NCBI RefSeq assembly: GCF_004123675.1 | Contig: NZ_CP035417.1 | Location: 797,501 to 861,500, forward strand | Direction of reading: 5' to 3' | DNA: 64,000 nt | DNA from: Leisingera sp. NJS204 | GTDB taxonomy: Bacteria; Pseudomonadota; Alphaproteobacteria; Rhodobacterales; Rhodobacteraceae | Shown here: one piece after another, positions 29,497 through 38,256 of the stretch | How positions within the stretch are numbered: the first letter of the stretch is position 1 | Layout of the letters: each line of letters starts with the position of its first letter | Program-made: the position numbers and the translations under genes | Notes under the pieces: generated by a model | What the model was told of the DNA's origin: nothing | Database searches by the model: none | The model's input: the letters and a program-made list of their open reading frames with translations, nothing else

Positions 29497-29766
29497 ATGA
29501 AAACCATCTTTCCGGCCATTGCGGCCTTAAGCATTCTTTCAGGCTGCTTGTCGGCGGCAGACAATGACCGCTTGGGCGCGCAGCTTGCGGCCACCGACGC
29601 CCGCATCCCCGGTTGTATCGACGCGGCAGGCATTACCGGGCAATACCGGGTGCGGACCGAGTTCCTGGGCCATGGGGCCGGGGCAATTGTCTTGCGGACC
29701 GTGCAGTCCGGGCAAAATGTGACGGACGGGCAGGCGGCGCAGGCAACCTCCTGCATTAACGCCTGA
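29497..29766 (+). CDS. Small putative lipoprotein
   Basis: An 89-residue protein starting MKTIFPAIAALSILSGC, with lipobox LSGC and lipidation at C16. The mature part has CIDAAG and a terminal TSCINA cysteine. ATG at 29497 is chosen because it gives a clean signal peptide; the upstream in-frame start lies inside the sdh terminator. No family is recognised. Confidence 0.65.
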   Translation: MKTIFPAIAALSILSGCLSAADNDRLGAQLAATDARIPGCIDAAGITGQYRVRTEFLGHGAGAIVLRTVQSGQNVTDGQAAQATSCINA

Positions 29767-29811
29767 CGCAATCGGGTTGAGGTTCGGTAGAGCCGCCCCT
29801 AGGCTGCAGGC

Positions 29812-30522
29812 ATGCAACCACATGTTTTTGCCATTCTTTTAGCCGGGCTTGCCGGTCTCGCCATGCCGCTGGGCGGCTTCCTTGCCTGGTGCGAGCATAT
29901 CCGCAACCCGATGCTACGGGACGAAGTGCTGCACACCATCGGGGCCTTTGGCGGCGGGGCGCTGGCCTCGGCAGTGGCGCTGGTGCTGGTGCCGGAAGCG
30001 GCCGGGGTGCTGCCGCCCGCTTGGGCGGTTGGCCTGTTTGCCGCTGGCGGAGCGGTGTTTTATGCGGTCGATACGCTGTTACAGCGCCATGGCGGCAGCA
30101 GTGCATTGCTTCTGGCGATGCTGCTGGACTACCTGCCGGAGGCGATGGCGCTTGGCGCAATGCTGGTGGCCGATGCTGCCACTGCCAAGTTGCTGGCGCT
30201 GATGATCTTCCTGCAGAACCTGCCCGAAGGCTTTGCCGCCTTCCGCGAAGTCTGGAATGGCAGCAGCCCGGCCTGGCATGTGTTGCTGGCCTTTCTCGGG
30301 CTGGCCGCGCTGGGGCCGGTCTGCGCGCTGGCAGGACTTGTTTGGCTGGCGGACGCCCGCGCCGCCTTGGGGGCGATCATGATCTTTGCGGCTGGCGGAA
30401 TCCTCTATCTGTTGTTTCAGGATATCGCGCCCAAGGCCCATTCCAGCCGCAGCAGCGTGCCGGCACTGGGTGCGGTTGCGGGATTTGCGCTGGGGCTGGC
30501 CGGGGAGCTTCTGACCGGCTGA
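29812..30522 (+). CDS. ZIP family metal transporter
   Basis: A 236-residue inner-membrane protein with about eight helices. The paired metal-path motifs are LDYLPEAMALGAML near residue 105 and LQNLPEGFAAFRE near 130, as in ZIP zinc/iron permeases. DIAPKAH near the C-terminus is also typical. Zinc or another divalent metal is the likely substrate. It appears to be single. Confidence 0.85.
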   Translation: MQPHVFAILLAGLAGLAMPLGGFLAWCEHIRNPMLRDEVLHTIGAFGGGALASAVALVLVPEAAGVLPPAWAVGLFAAGGAVFYAVDTLLQRHGGSSALLLAMLLDYLPEAMALGAMLVADAATAKLLALMIFLQNLPEGFAAFREVWNGSSPAWHVLLAFLGLAALGPVCALAGLVWLADARAALGAIMIFAAGGILYLLFQDIAPKAHSSRSSVPALGAVAGFALGLAGELLTG

Positions 30523-30651
30523 GACTTTCCCGCCGGGTTTGCAATGCGGTGCCTGCATGGCGCCTTTGCACAATCATCTGCTGCAGCGGGTTTGGCCTGC
30601 GCCTATCCTCCTCCGCGAGGGAGGATATTGCCAGACTATGGAGGCAACCAG

Positions 30652-30804
30652 ATGAACCCCGTGAAACCAAAAAAGAAGCAGGCCGCACAAGACGCACTGG
30701 AAGCGCTGGAGCAAGCCTTCGCCTATTACACCCCGGAACCGCTGCCGGCGGTTGAGGAGGCTGACCCCGGCGAATGGGTGATCGAATACTATCAGGCGGC
30801 TTGA
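30652..30804 (+). CDS. Short conserved protein of unknown function
   Basis: A 50-residue protein starting MNPVKPKKKQAAQDALEAL. It has a basic N-terminus, then EQAFAYYTPEPLP and an acidic end EWVIEYYQAA. ATGGAGGCAACCAG places a good GGAGG site before the ATG at 30652, which supports translation. The upstream in-frame extension is rejected. Function unknown. Confidence 0.6.
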   Translation: MNPVKPKKKQAAQDALEALEQAFAYYTPEPLPAVEEADPGEWVIEYYQAA

Positions 30805-30851
30805 GGTTCATAGCGGTTGAGCTTGCTGCTGCCGCCGCATAGACAAGGGCC

Positions 30852-31049
30852 ATGCCCCTATTGCTGCTGCTTCTCCTCGCCGGTGTGTTCGGCTATTTCC
30901 TGTGGCGCCGCAGCGCCTCCGGTCTGACCCGGAATTGCCGCTGGCGCCAGCAGCGCGCCAAAAGTCAATGGCGCTGCAGCTATTGCGGCGCGGTTGCGCC
31001 GGGCGGGGAAGCCCCGCGGATCTGCGGCAATCCGCAGCGTAAGCCCTAG
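30852..31049 (+). CDS. Small single-helix membrane protein with a zinc-ribbon-like end
   Basis: A 65-residue protein. One N-terminal helix (MPLLLLLLLAGVFGYFLW) is followed by a basic segment and WRCSYCGAVAPG, with another cysteine in PRICGNP. CxxC plus a third Cys suggests metal or redox binding. A palindromic repeat starts just past its stop codon. Function unknown. Confidence 0.6.
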   Translation: MPLLLLLLLAGVFGYFLWRRSASGLTRNCRWRQQRAKSQWRCSYCGAVAPGGEAPRICGNPQRKP

Positions 31050-31054
31050 GGAAA

Positions 31055-31190
31055 CTCTCCCGCGCCCGCAGGCGCACCGGCTGCGCCGGAGCGCCTTCCG
31101 TGCGGCCTTGGGCCCGGCACCGCGCCAAGGCGCGGTGCCGGGCCCAACTGCGGCGGGGCTTTGCAAAGCCCTTGAAACAGGCGGGAGCGC
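31055..31190. repeat. Dispersed palindromic element, copy A
   Basis: The element is bounded by CTCTCCCGCGCC and GGCGGGAGCGC. The core has a perfect 19-base inverted repeat at 31108-31126 and 31129-31147, with only two bases between. It shares a 16-base block CTCCCGCGCCCGCAGG with copy B (47247-47262). GGCTTTGCAAAGCCC follows the core. It lies between a small gene and ornithine decarboxylase. A large RNA hairpin or protein-bound REP-like role is inferred. Confidence 0.65.
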
Positions 31191-31385
31191 ACCGGTCTGC
31201 CGGTCTGCTGCAGGCATGGCAAAGAAAACACTTGAACGACTCAGGCACATGCCCGATATGGACGCCCAAGACGCCAACGCACGCGCCTCTGGCGAAAGGG
31301 GTTACGCCCCTACGGTTACGTAGCGACGGTAACGTCTCTGACAGAACTGAGCGGTCATATATGGCCGGGTCTTTTGGAGATGACC

Positions 31386-32555
31386 ATGAACGCAAACGTA
31401 GCCGGGCTGGCTGCCCGTAATTGCGAAACTGTATCCCGCACTTCGAGCTTCATCGCCGCAAGCCGGTTCGAGCGGCCGACATTGGTGGTGGACGCCGAAG
31501 CGGTTGCCGCAAAATACCAAGCATTGGCCCGCGGGCTGGGCCGCGCCCGCATTCACTATGCGGTCAAGGCCAATCCGGCAGCTGGCATTCTTGAGCGGCT
31601 GGTGCAGGAGGGATCCAATTTCGACGCGGCCAGCCGGGCGGAAATCGAAATGTGCCTGGCGGCGGGGGCCGCGGCCAGCCGGATCACCTTTGGCAACACC
31701 ATCAAACGGCCTGCCGACATTGCCTTTGCCCACAGCATCGGCATCACCCATTTTGCCGCCGATGCGCGTGAGGAGCTGGATAAGCTGGCTGCCCATGCGC
31801 CGGGTGCCAAGATCTGCCTGCGGCTGATTGTTGAGGCCAGCGAAGCCGATTGGCCGCTCAGCCGCAAATTCGGCTGCACGCCGGAAAAGGCGCTGAAGCT
31901 GATGGATTATGCTGCCGCCCGCGGCTTGCAGGTCGAAGGCCTGTCTTTCCATGTCGGCTCGCAAACCCGCGAACCGCAGATGTGGCAGGGCACGCTGGAG
32001 CAGGTGGCGCGGGTCTGGCGGCAGGCGCATGAGGCAGGCCATAAGCTGAACCTGCTCAATATCGGTGGCGGTTTTCCGGCCTCTTATGGTTCGGACATGA
32101 TGCCGGCCGAAGATTACGCCCGCGCAGTGATGGCGCAGGTTGGCGCGTATTTCGGCGATGTGCCGGAGATCATGGCCGAACCGGGCCGCGGGTTGGTGGC
32201 CGAGGCAGGCGCCATTGCCGCCGAGGTGCTGCTGGTCTCGCGTAAGCATGACGATGACTTGCACCGTTGGGTCTATCTCGATATCGGCATGTTCTCGGGT
32301 TTGGCCGAAACCATGGGCGAGGCGATCCGCTACCGGATCACCACGGACCGTGACCACGAGAACACCGGCCCCTGCATTCTTGCCGGACCTTCCTGCGACA
32401 GCGCGGATGTGCTGTACGAGCGCAAGCCCTACCAGCTGCCGCTGGGGCTGAGGGGCGGGGACCGCGTGGTGATCCATTCCTGCGGCGCCTATACCTCGAC
32501 CTATGCGTCGGTCGGCTTCAACGGCTTCCCGCCGCTGGATGTTGTGGTGATCTGA
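31386..32555 (+). CDS. Ornithine/lysine decarboxylase, fold-III PLP type
   Basis: A 389-residue alanine-racemase-fold decarboxylase that makes putrescine (or cadaverine). HYAVKANP near residue 58 carries the PLP lysine. LSFHVGSQ, NIGGGFP and EPGRG bind the cofactor. SCDSADVLYE holds the catalytic cysteine, and CGAYTSTYASVGFNGF is typical of the C-terminus. ATG at 31386 is chosen because GGAG lies six bases upstream; alternatives are 31380 and TTG 31374. Ornithine is the most likely substrate. Confidence 0.9.
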   Translation: MNANVAGLAARNCETVSRTSSFIAASRFERPTLVVDAEAVAAKYQALARGLGRARIHYAVKANPAAGILERLVQEGSNFDAASRAEIEMCLAAGAAASRITFGNTIKRPADIAFAHSIGITHFAADAREELDKLAAHAPGAKICLRLIVEASEADWPLSRKFGCTPEKALKLMDYAAARGLQVEGLSFHVGSQTREPQMWQGTLEQVARVWRQAHEAGHKLNLLNIGGGFPASYGSDMMPAEDYARAVMAQVGAYFGDVPEIMAEPGRGLVAEAGAIAAEVLLVSRKHDDDLHRWVYLDIGMFSGLAETMGEAIRYRITTDRDHENTGPCILAGPSCDSADVLYERKPYQLPLGLRGGDRVVIHSCGAYTSTYASVGFNGFPPLDVVVI

Positions 32556-32626
32556 CGGTTGTGATGCGGCCGGGTGTTCCGGCCGTTGCGGCGGGGCTTG
32601 CAAGCCCGCGGCGATGCGGTCTTGAT

Positions 32627-32654
32627 GGGGCAAACAGACAGGAAGGCTTGCCCC
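32627..32654 (+). promoter_or_regulatory. Leader stem-loop abutting the DUF1989 start codon
   Basis: GGGGCAA (32627-32633) pairs with TTGCCCC (32648-32654), and the ATG follows at once. The ribosome-site-like GGAAGG lies in the loop. GC-rich hairpins just upstream (about 32571-32612, including GGGCTTGCAAGCCC) may end the decarboxylase message. Translational control is inferred only. Confidence 0.4.
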
Positions 32655-33509
32655 ATGACCGACATACCCGCAGCCCCCGCCGATGCGGAGGCCCGCCGCG
32701 CCGTCCAGCCCGTGGTCTGCTATCCCAACGAGACCCTGCCTAAGCCCGATCTGGCACTGTATCATCAGGCCCGGCTGGGCGCAGTGAAAACCGGCGAGGT
32801 GCTGGCGCAGCCCCGCGAAGCCGCTTGTTTTGAGGTGCCGGCCGGGCATTTCTTCCGGATCAGCTCAGTGGAGGGGCCGCAGGTCGGCGACCTTAACCTG
32901 TGGAACAGGAACGACCTGAGCGAGCGGTTCTATTCCGGCAAGACCCGTGCCTTGCATGGCACCCATATCACCACGGGCGAGCGGATGTGGACCAGTTTCC
33001 CGCATCTGCGCCCCATGGCCACGATTACCGCAGATACCTTGGGCTGGTACGGGATCGATGATTTCGGCGGCTCGGTGCATGACGTGATCGGCACCCGCTG
33101 CGATCCTTACACCGGCAACCTGCTGGCCGGCAGCCAGTACCACCACTGCTGCCATTCCAACCTGACACGCGCATTGGCGGAACATCTCGGCCTTTCCCTG
33201 GCGGAGGCGGAACCGCATGTGCATGACGTGCTTAACGTCTTCATGTGTACCGGCTTTACCCGGGATACCGGCCAGTACTTCATGAAGGCCAGCCCGGTGC
33301 GGCCCGGTGATTATCTGGAGTTCTTTGCCGAAATTGATCTTCTCGGCGCCCTCAGCGCCTGTCCCGGCGGCGATTGCTCGGCTGAGCATTCCAGCGATAC
33401 CGCTGCCTGCCATCCGCTGCTGGTCGAGATCTTCGCACCCGCAGCAAGCGCGCTGAAGGGCTGGCAAAGCCCGCCCCGCAATGGTTATGACCGCAGCCAT
33501 GGCCGGTAG
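32655..33509 (+). CDS. DUF1989 (urea carboxylase-associated family) protein
   Basis: A 284-residue protein with the DUF1989 pattern. FEVPAGHFFRISSVEGPQVGDLNLW near the start, HDVIGTRCDPYTG, a cysteine-histidine cluster YHHCCHSN near residue 160 and DVLNVFMCTGF are visible. Metal binding by these Cys/His residues is likely. Members accompany urea carboxylase or amino-acid catabolism, but their reaction is not established. It lies 99 bases downstream of the ornithine decarboxylase gene on the same strand. Confidence 0.85.
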   Translation: MTDIPAAPADAEARRAVQPVVCYPNETLPKPDLALYHQARLGAVKTGEVLAQPREAACFEVPAGHFFRISSVEGPQVGDLNLWNRNDLSERFYSGKTRALHGTHITTGERMWTSFPHLRPMATITADTLGWYGIDDFGGSVHDVIGTRCDPYTGNLLAGSQYHHCCHSNLTRALAEHLGLSLAEAEPHVHDVLNVFMCTGFTRDTGQYFMKASPVRPGDYLEFFAEIDLLGALSACPGGDCSAEHSSDTAACHPLLVEIFAPAASALKGWQSPPRNGYDRSHGR

Positions 33510-33702
33510 CGGTCAGAAAAGGAAAGCTGCAGTTTCACCGGAAGCGCCAATATTGGCGTGAATTCTGGGGAGATAGGGATTTTCTGGAATGCAGCGGCGT
33601 CACACGCGTTCAGCCTTAAGGGCACCATGAGGCAATGCAGGCAGAGAATGCATTCAAAGTGGCTCTTGGCCGCATTGGTCAAAAATTCAGGCTGGCAATA
33701 AA

Positions 33703-33735
33703 AAGGGCAGAGGAAAACCGCTGCCCTTACTTTTT
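33703..33735. terminator. Bidirectional terminator between DUF1989 and deoD
   Basis: AAGGGCAG (33703-33710) and CTGCCCTT (33721-33728) form an 8-bp stem. ACTTTTT follows on the plus strand and TTTTATT on the minus strand, so it can serve both converging genes. Confidence 0.85.
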
Positions 33736-33752
33736 AATGAATTAAAGCGACA

Positions 33753-34457
33753 TCAGGAAAATGCGGCTTCCAACGCAATTTCCACCATGTCGCCAAAGCT
33801 GCGTTCCCGCTGATCGGACGGCAAGGCTTCGCCGGTGCGCAGATGGTCAGACACCGTCAGCACTGCCAGAGCCCGGCAGCCATGCCGGGCCGCAAGCGTG
33901 TAAAGCTCTGCGGCTTCCATCTCCACGCCGAGAATGCCGTGACGCACCATCTGTTCATTCAGATCGGGGCGCTCGTCATAGAACACATCTGACGAGTAGA
34001 TGCCGCCGATATGTGTTGCGCCATCACGTTTCGCCGCAGCTTGCGCCGCCGCCTGCAGCAGGCCCCAATCAGCGCAGGGGGCAAAGTTCAGCTCCCGGAA
34101 GATGCCGCTGGAGGGGCTGTTCAGAGTGCTGGCAGTCATCGCCAGAATCACTTCGCGGACCTTGACCCTGTCCTGCATGCCACCGCAGGAGCCGATGCGG
34201 ATCAGCGTCTTGGCGCCGAAATCACGGATCAGCTCATTGACGTAGATCGACAGCGAGGGCATCCCCATGCCGCTGCCTTGAATGGTCACCGGATGCCCGT
34301 TCCAGCTGCCGGTGTAGCCCAGCATGCCGCGCACTTCGTTAACCAGTTTGGCGTCTTTCAAAAATGTCTCAGCAGCCCATTTCGCCCGGTAGGGGTCGCC
34401 AGGCATCAAAACAGTTTCCGCAATATCGCCTTTTGCAGCGCCAATATGAATGGTCAT
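33753..34457 (-). CDS. deoD: Purine-nucleoside phosphorylase, DeoD type
   Basis: A 234-residue hexameric phosphorylase. It splits purine nucleosides with phosphate. [26 protein letters not shown] starts the protein. GSGMGMPS and RIGSCGG form the phosphate site. EMEAAELY binds ribose, and SDHLRTGE carries the catalytic aspartate. GGAGCAAAACC precedes the ATG. It follows the H-NS-like gene by 21 bases. Confidence 0.94.
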   Translation of the reverse strand: MTIHIGAAKGDIAETVLMPGDPYRAKWAAETFLKDAKLVNEVRGMLGYTGSWNGHPVTIQGSGMGMPSLSIYVNELIRDFGAKTLIRIGSCGGMQDRVKVREVILAMTASTLNSPSSGIFRELNFAPCADWGLLQAAAQAAAKRDGATHIGGIYSSDVFYDERPDLNEQMVRHGILGVEMEAAELYTLAARHGCRALAVLTVSDHLRTGEALPSDQRERSFGDMVEIALEAAFS

Positions 34458-34478
34458 GGTTTTGCTCCGCGGTCAGGT

Positions 34479-34796
34479 TCAGATTTCCAGGTCGGAAATA
34501 TCCATACCTGCAGTCAGCGCAGCATGCACCCAATGCGGTTTGCGGCCGCGGCCGGTCCAGGTTTCGTCATGGTTGCTGGGGTTGCGGTATTTGGGGGCCG
34601 CTTTGTTTTTCTTTACGCCCTGGCGCGAAGCACCGGCGATTTCGTCCAGGGAGAAGCCGTATTTCGCAGCCGCTTCTTCAGCCGCTTTCAAAGCTTCCTG
34701 GCGTTCGCGCAGTTCTGCTGTGCGCAGCGCTTCTTCCACATCGCTTTGCAGCTGAAGAAGTTCTTTTCTGGTCATTGCCGAAAGATCGAGGGTCAT
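34479..34796 (-). CDS. H-NS/HvrA-family nucleoid protein
   Basis: A 105-residue protein. The N-terminal half (SAMTRKELLQLQSDVEEAL, then ERQEALKAAEEAAAKYG) is a coiled-coil dimerisation region. The C-terminal TWTGRGRKPHWV is the H-NS DNA-binding loop. Members silence AT-rich DNA; HvrA in Rhodobacter controls photosynthesis and nitrogen genes. ATG at 34796 is chosen because GGAG lies six to seven bases upstream. A perfect 13-bp hairpin precedes it. Confidence 0.9.
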   Translation of the reverse strand: MTLDLSAMTRKELLQLQSDVEEALRTAELRERQEALKAAEEAAAKYGFSLDEIAGASRQGVKKNKAAPKYRNPSNHDETWTGRGRKPHWVHAALTAGMDISDLEI

Positions 34797-34812
34797 TCTG
34801 CACTCCACATTA

Positions 34813-34843
34813 AATGACATACCGGAAGCCCCGGTATGTCATT
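34813..34843 (-). promoter_or_regulatory. Perfect 13-bp stem-loop upstream of the H-NS-like gene
   Basis: AATGACATACCGG (34813-34825) and CCGGTATGTCATT (34831-34843) are exact complements with a five-base loop. It lies 16 bases before the H-NS-like start and 70 bases after the ecm stop. On the minus strand it is followed by TTTAATG, so weak termination after ecm, a leader hairpin or a DNA operator are all possible. Confidence 0.55.
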
Positions 34844-34913
34844 CCTTATGGCGCAAATGCCAGACGCGTTTCAGCATCTTTTTGGAAATTCGCGGAAAAT
34901 TGCCTAAGAAAGA

Positions 34914-36881
34914 TCAATTTGCTGCAATTTCCGGTGGCCTTGCCAAGTTCACAATGTCGCTCATAATTGAATTGAGCTCAAAGTCTTTGGGGGTGTAAAC
35001 GCGAGCCACGCCCATGGTTTTCAACCTTGCCGCGTCGTCATCGGGGATGATCCCGCCGACAATCACCGGGATGTGGCCAAGACCGGCCTCTTGCATCCGG
35101 CTCATCATTTCCTCGACCAGCGGCAGGTGGCTGCCGGACAGGATCGACAGGCCAACCACATGGGCGTCGTCTTTTTGCGCGGCTTCGACCAGCTCTGCCG
35201 GGGTCATACGGATGCCGTCATAGGTGATGTCCATGCCGCAATCGCGGGCACGGAAGGCGATTTGTTCGGCGCCGTTGGAATGGCCGTCCAGCCCCGGCTT
35301 GCCAACCACAAATTTGATCCGGCGGCCCAGGACGTCGCTGACCGCATTCACCGCATCGCGCAGGTCGTCCAGTCCTTCGGTCTTATTGGAAACGGACGCC
35401 GACACGCCGGTCGGACCGCGGTAGGTGCCGTGGACCTTGCGCATCTCCTCGGCCCATTCGCCGGTGGTGACGCCAGCCTTGGCAGCGGCGATGGACGGCT
35501 CCATGATATTGGCGCCGCTTTTCGCCGCAGCCCGCAGGGCGGCTAGTGCAGCTTCGACCGCCGCAGTATCGCGTTCAGCGCGCCAGGCGTTCAGGCGGTT
35601 GATCTGCTCCTGCTCGACTGCCGGGTCCACAACCATGATGCCGCCGTCTTCGGTCTGCAGCGGCGAAGGCTCGCCCTCGGTCCATTTGTTGACGCCGACC
35701 ACAACGGTCTCGTTCTTTTCAATCCGGTTCAGACGCTCGGCGTTGGAGTCGACCAGGCGGCCCTTCATGTACTCGATCGAGGCGACGGCGCCGCCCATCG
35801 ATTCCAGGTTGGCCAGTTCGGCCCGGGCGCCGTCCTTCAGCTCTTCGACCTTGGCATCCACCGCCGGGTTGCCATCGAACAAGTCGCCATACTCCAGCAG
35901 ATCGGTCTCATAGGCCAGAATTTGCTGCATCCGCATCGACCACTGCTGGTCCCAGGGGCGGGGCAGGCCAAGTGCTTCGTTCCAGGCGGGCAGCTGCACC
36001 GCGCGGGCGCGGGCTTTTTTCGACAGGGTCACCGCCAGCATCTCGATCAGGATGCGGTAGACGTTGTTTTCCGGCTGCTGTTCGGTCAGGCCCAGCGAGT
36101 TGACCTGCACGCCATAGCGGAAGCGGCGGAATTTCGGATCGCCCACGCCGTAGCGGTCGCGGCAGATCTCATCCCACAAATCGACAAAGGCGCGCATCTT
36201 GCACATCTCGGTGACAAAGCGGATGCCCGCATTCACAAAGAAGGAGATCCGCCCGACCATCGCCGGGAAGTCTTCCGGCGCGATGCGCGGCTTCAGCTCG
36301 TCCAGAACCGCCTGGGCGGTGGCCAGTGCAAAGGCCAGCTCCTGCTCCGGCGTGGCACCGGCCTCCTGCAGGTGGTAGGAACACACGTTCATCGGGTTCC
36401 ACTTGGGCACGTTGGTATAGCAATACTCGGCCACATCCGCGATCATCTTGAGGCTGGGTTTGGGCGGGCAGACATAGGTGCCGCGGCTCAGGTACTCCTT
36501 GATCAGATCGTTCTGCACCGTGCCCTGCAGTTTGGCGACATCCGCGCCCTGTTCCTCGGCCACCGCGATGTAAAGCGACAGTAGCCAGGGCGCCGTCGCA
36601 TTGATGGTCATCGAGGTATTCATCTGCTCCAGCGGGATCTGATCGAACAGCGCCCGCATGTCGCCCAGATGGCCGACCGGCACGCCGACCTTGCCCACTT
36701 CGCCGCGCGCCAGCACGTGGTCGCTGTCATACCCGGTCTGTGTCGGCAGGTCGAAGGCCACCGACAGGCCGGTCTGTCCCTTGGCCAGGTTGGCGCGGTA
36801 CAACGCGTTGGACGCCGATGCCGTGGAGTGGCCGGCATAGGTGCGGATCAGCCAGGGGCGGTCTTTTTGCATCTGCGGCAT
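34914..36881 (-). CDS. ecm: Ethylmalonyl-CoA mutase
   Basis: A 655-residue coenzyme B12 mutase that turns ethylmalonyl-CoA into methylsuccinyl-CoA. DRPWLIRTYAGHSTASASNALYRANL and FDLPTQTGYDSDH are mutase core segments distinct from methylmalonyl-CoA mutase. The C-terminal B12 domain has GLDGHSNGAEQI with the cobalt-ligand histidine, then LSILSGSHLPLV and IPVIVGGIIPDDD. Length fits Ecm (meaA). The pathway partner ccr lies 2.9 kb away, with two acyltransferase genes between. Confidence 0.94.
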   Translation of the reverse strand: MPQMQKDRPWLIRTYAGHSTASASNALYRANLAKGQTGLSVAFDLPTQTGYDSDHVLARGEVGKVGVPVGHLGDMRALFDQIPLEQMNTSMTINATAPWLLSLYIAVAEEQGADVAKLQGTVQNDLIKEYLSRGTYVCPPKPSLKMIADVAEYCYTNVPKWNPMNVCSYHLQEAGATPEQELAFALATAQAVLDELKPRIAPEDFPAMVGRISFFVNAGIRFVTEMCKMRAFVDLWDEICRDRYGVGDPKFRRFRYGVQVNSLGLTEQQPENNVYRILIEMLAVTLSKKARARAVQLPAWNEALGLPRPWDQQWSMRMQQILAYETDLLEYGDLFDGNPAVDAKVEELKDGARAELANLESMGGAVASIEYMKGRLVDSNAERLNRIEKNETVVVGVNKWTEGEPSPLQTEDGGIMVVDPAVEQEQINRLNAWRAERDTAAVEAALAALRAAAKSGANIMEPSIAAAKAGVTTGEWAEEMRKVHGTYRGPTGVSASVSNKTEGLDDLRDAVNAVSDVLGRRIKFVVGKPGLDGHSNGAEQIAFRARDCGMDITYDGIRMTPAELVEAAQKDDAHVVGLSILSGSHLPLVEEMMSRMQEAGLGHIPVIVGGIIPDDDAARLKTMGVARVYTPKDFELNSIMSDIVNLARPPEIAAN

Positions 36882-37086
36882 GTCGGGCCTCGCGAGTCAG
36901 TGTGGCGGTAATTTTATTTCGTCACGCAGATGTAAACTGCAATTTTCGACCCATGTCAATTCGCTGCGTTGCGGCATTTCCCTTAGCGGTATCAATTTCT
37001 TCAGTTTCTCCAAAAGGTAGATTGCGGCAAAGCCGCCTCCCGCATAGGGTCCGCGGTATTTATATCTAATTTTCATTGAGGGCATT

Positions 37087-38175
37087 ATGGCTGAAACCAG
37101 CAGGCTGACCGAATTTGACGGGTTGCGCGCCATTGCCTTGCTGTCCGTCGTTCTGTTCCACTACTTTCAGCGTTTTCCAGAATTCTACCCCTATGGGGAC
37201 AGCCTTCTGCCCGTGGCGGGTTACGGCTACCTTGGTGTTCACCTGTTCTTTGTCATTTCCGGTTTTGTCATTTCGGTCTCGCTCAGGTCCGGAAGCGGCT
37301 TGCACGTGTTTCTGTTCAAGCGCCTGCTGCGGCTGTGGCCGCCTCTGGCGGTCTGCGCGGTCATCACTTTTATGGCTATGCACCTCGTCGACAGCGCATT
37401 CAGCAACTCTGTGCAGACCGGCTTCAGCGGCTTTGCGGCATCGCTAAGCTTTATCCCCCCAGCCTTCTGGCGGTTCAATTTCGGCTTCGACGGCTACATA
37501 GACGGGGTGTACTGGACATTGACCTGTGAAGTGCTGTTTTACCTCTGGGCGGCGGTTTTGTTTGCAGTCTTCGGGCCCCGCCGGTTTGCCGAAGGTGCAG
37601 CCCTGGTGCTTTTGGCCGGGCAATCTGTCTTGTTAGCGGCGGACTTCATTTTTCCGGACCTTGTGCCTTTGCAACTGAACATGCTGCTGCTCGTGGGCTA
37701 CGCGCATTTGTTTGCGGCCGGTGTCCTTTTTGCCCAGGTATACAGCCATGGCGCCTGCACCCGTACGCTTGCGCTGCTGGGGGCAAGTTTTGCGGTGGCG
37801 CTGGGCATGGCGCAGGACACGGGAGAGGCTGCAATACTGACGCTGATCTACCTGATTGTTTCCGCCTGCGCCTGGCGCCTGCCTGCGGCGCGGCTGCTGG
37901 GATGGCGGCCTTTGTCCTGGATCGGGCTGGTCAGTTATTCGGTTTATCTGCTGCACAACAATATCGGTATCACGCTGTTGTCCCTGTTACCCCCAGGCCT
38001 GCCCGGCGCGGTGTATCTTGCCAGCGCTGCGGGGGTGCTGGGCGGGATAGTGCTGCTGTCCTGGGGTGTCTTCACCTGGGTCGAGAAGCCCTCGCAATCT
38101 CTTGCCAGACGATTGGGTGCGTGGTTCCAGGAGCCCAGACCGGCGGATGTGCCGGACGGCCTGCAACGGGAGTAA
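37087..38175 (+). CDS. Acyltransferase family 3 (OafA/YrhL-type) membrane protein
   Basis: A 362-residue membrane protein with about ten helices. LTEFDGLRAIALLSVVLFHY at the N-terminus is the family hallmark, with the conserved histidine. GYGYLGVHLFFVISGFVIS and FLFKRLLRLWPPL follow. It likely acylates a surface polysaccharide or other glycan. It is divergent from ecm across 205 bases. The acceptor is unknown. Confidence 0.87.
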   Translation: MAETSRLTEFDGLRAIALLSVVLFHYFQRFPEFYPYGDSLLPVAGYGYLGVHLFFVISGFVISVSLRSGSGLHVFLFKRLLRLWPPLAVCAVITFMAMHLVDSAFSNSVQTGFSGFAASLSFIPPAFWRFNFGFDGYIDGVYWTLTCEVLFYLWAAVLFAVFGPRRFAEGAALVLLAGQSVLLAADFIFPDLVPLQLNMLLLVGYAHLFAAGVLFAQVYSHGACTRTLALLGASFAVALGMAQDTGEAAILTLIYLIVSACAWRLPAARLLGWRPLSWIGLVSYSVYLLHNNIGITLLSLLPPGLPGAVYLASAAGVLGGIVLLSWGVFTWVEKPSQSLARRLGAWFQEPRPADVPDGLQRE

Positions 38176-38256
38176 TGCGCGGCAGCATTGCGGCAGGACC
38201 GGTGCGCGCCTTCAATTTCCCTTGTAACACCCTGCGGCCTGCGCAACTGTCCTGAT

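Noticed and set aside
31311-31336. TACGGTTACGTAGCGACGGTAACGTC before the ornithine decarboxylase gene as a possible TetR operator.
   Set aside because: Symmetry is partial (about 16 of 24 positions) and no repeat of it was found elsewhere in the window, so it is not listed as a site.
32571-32654. Guanidine or mini-ykkC riboswitch upstream of the DUF1989 gene.
   Set aside because: The hairpin loops do not contain ACGR and the paired hairpin layout is not met.
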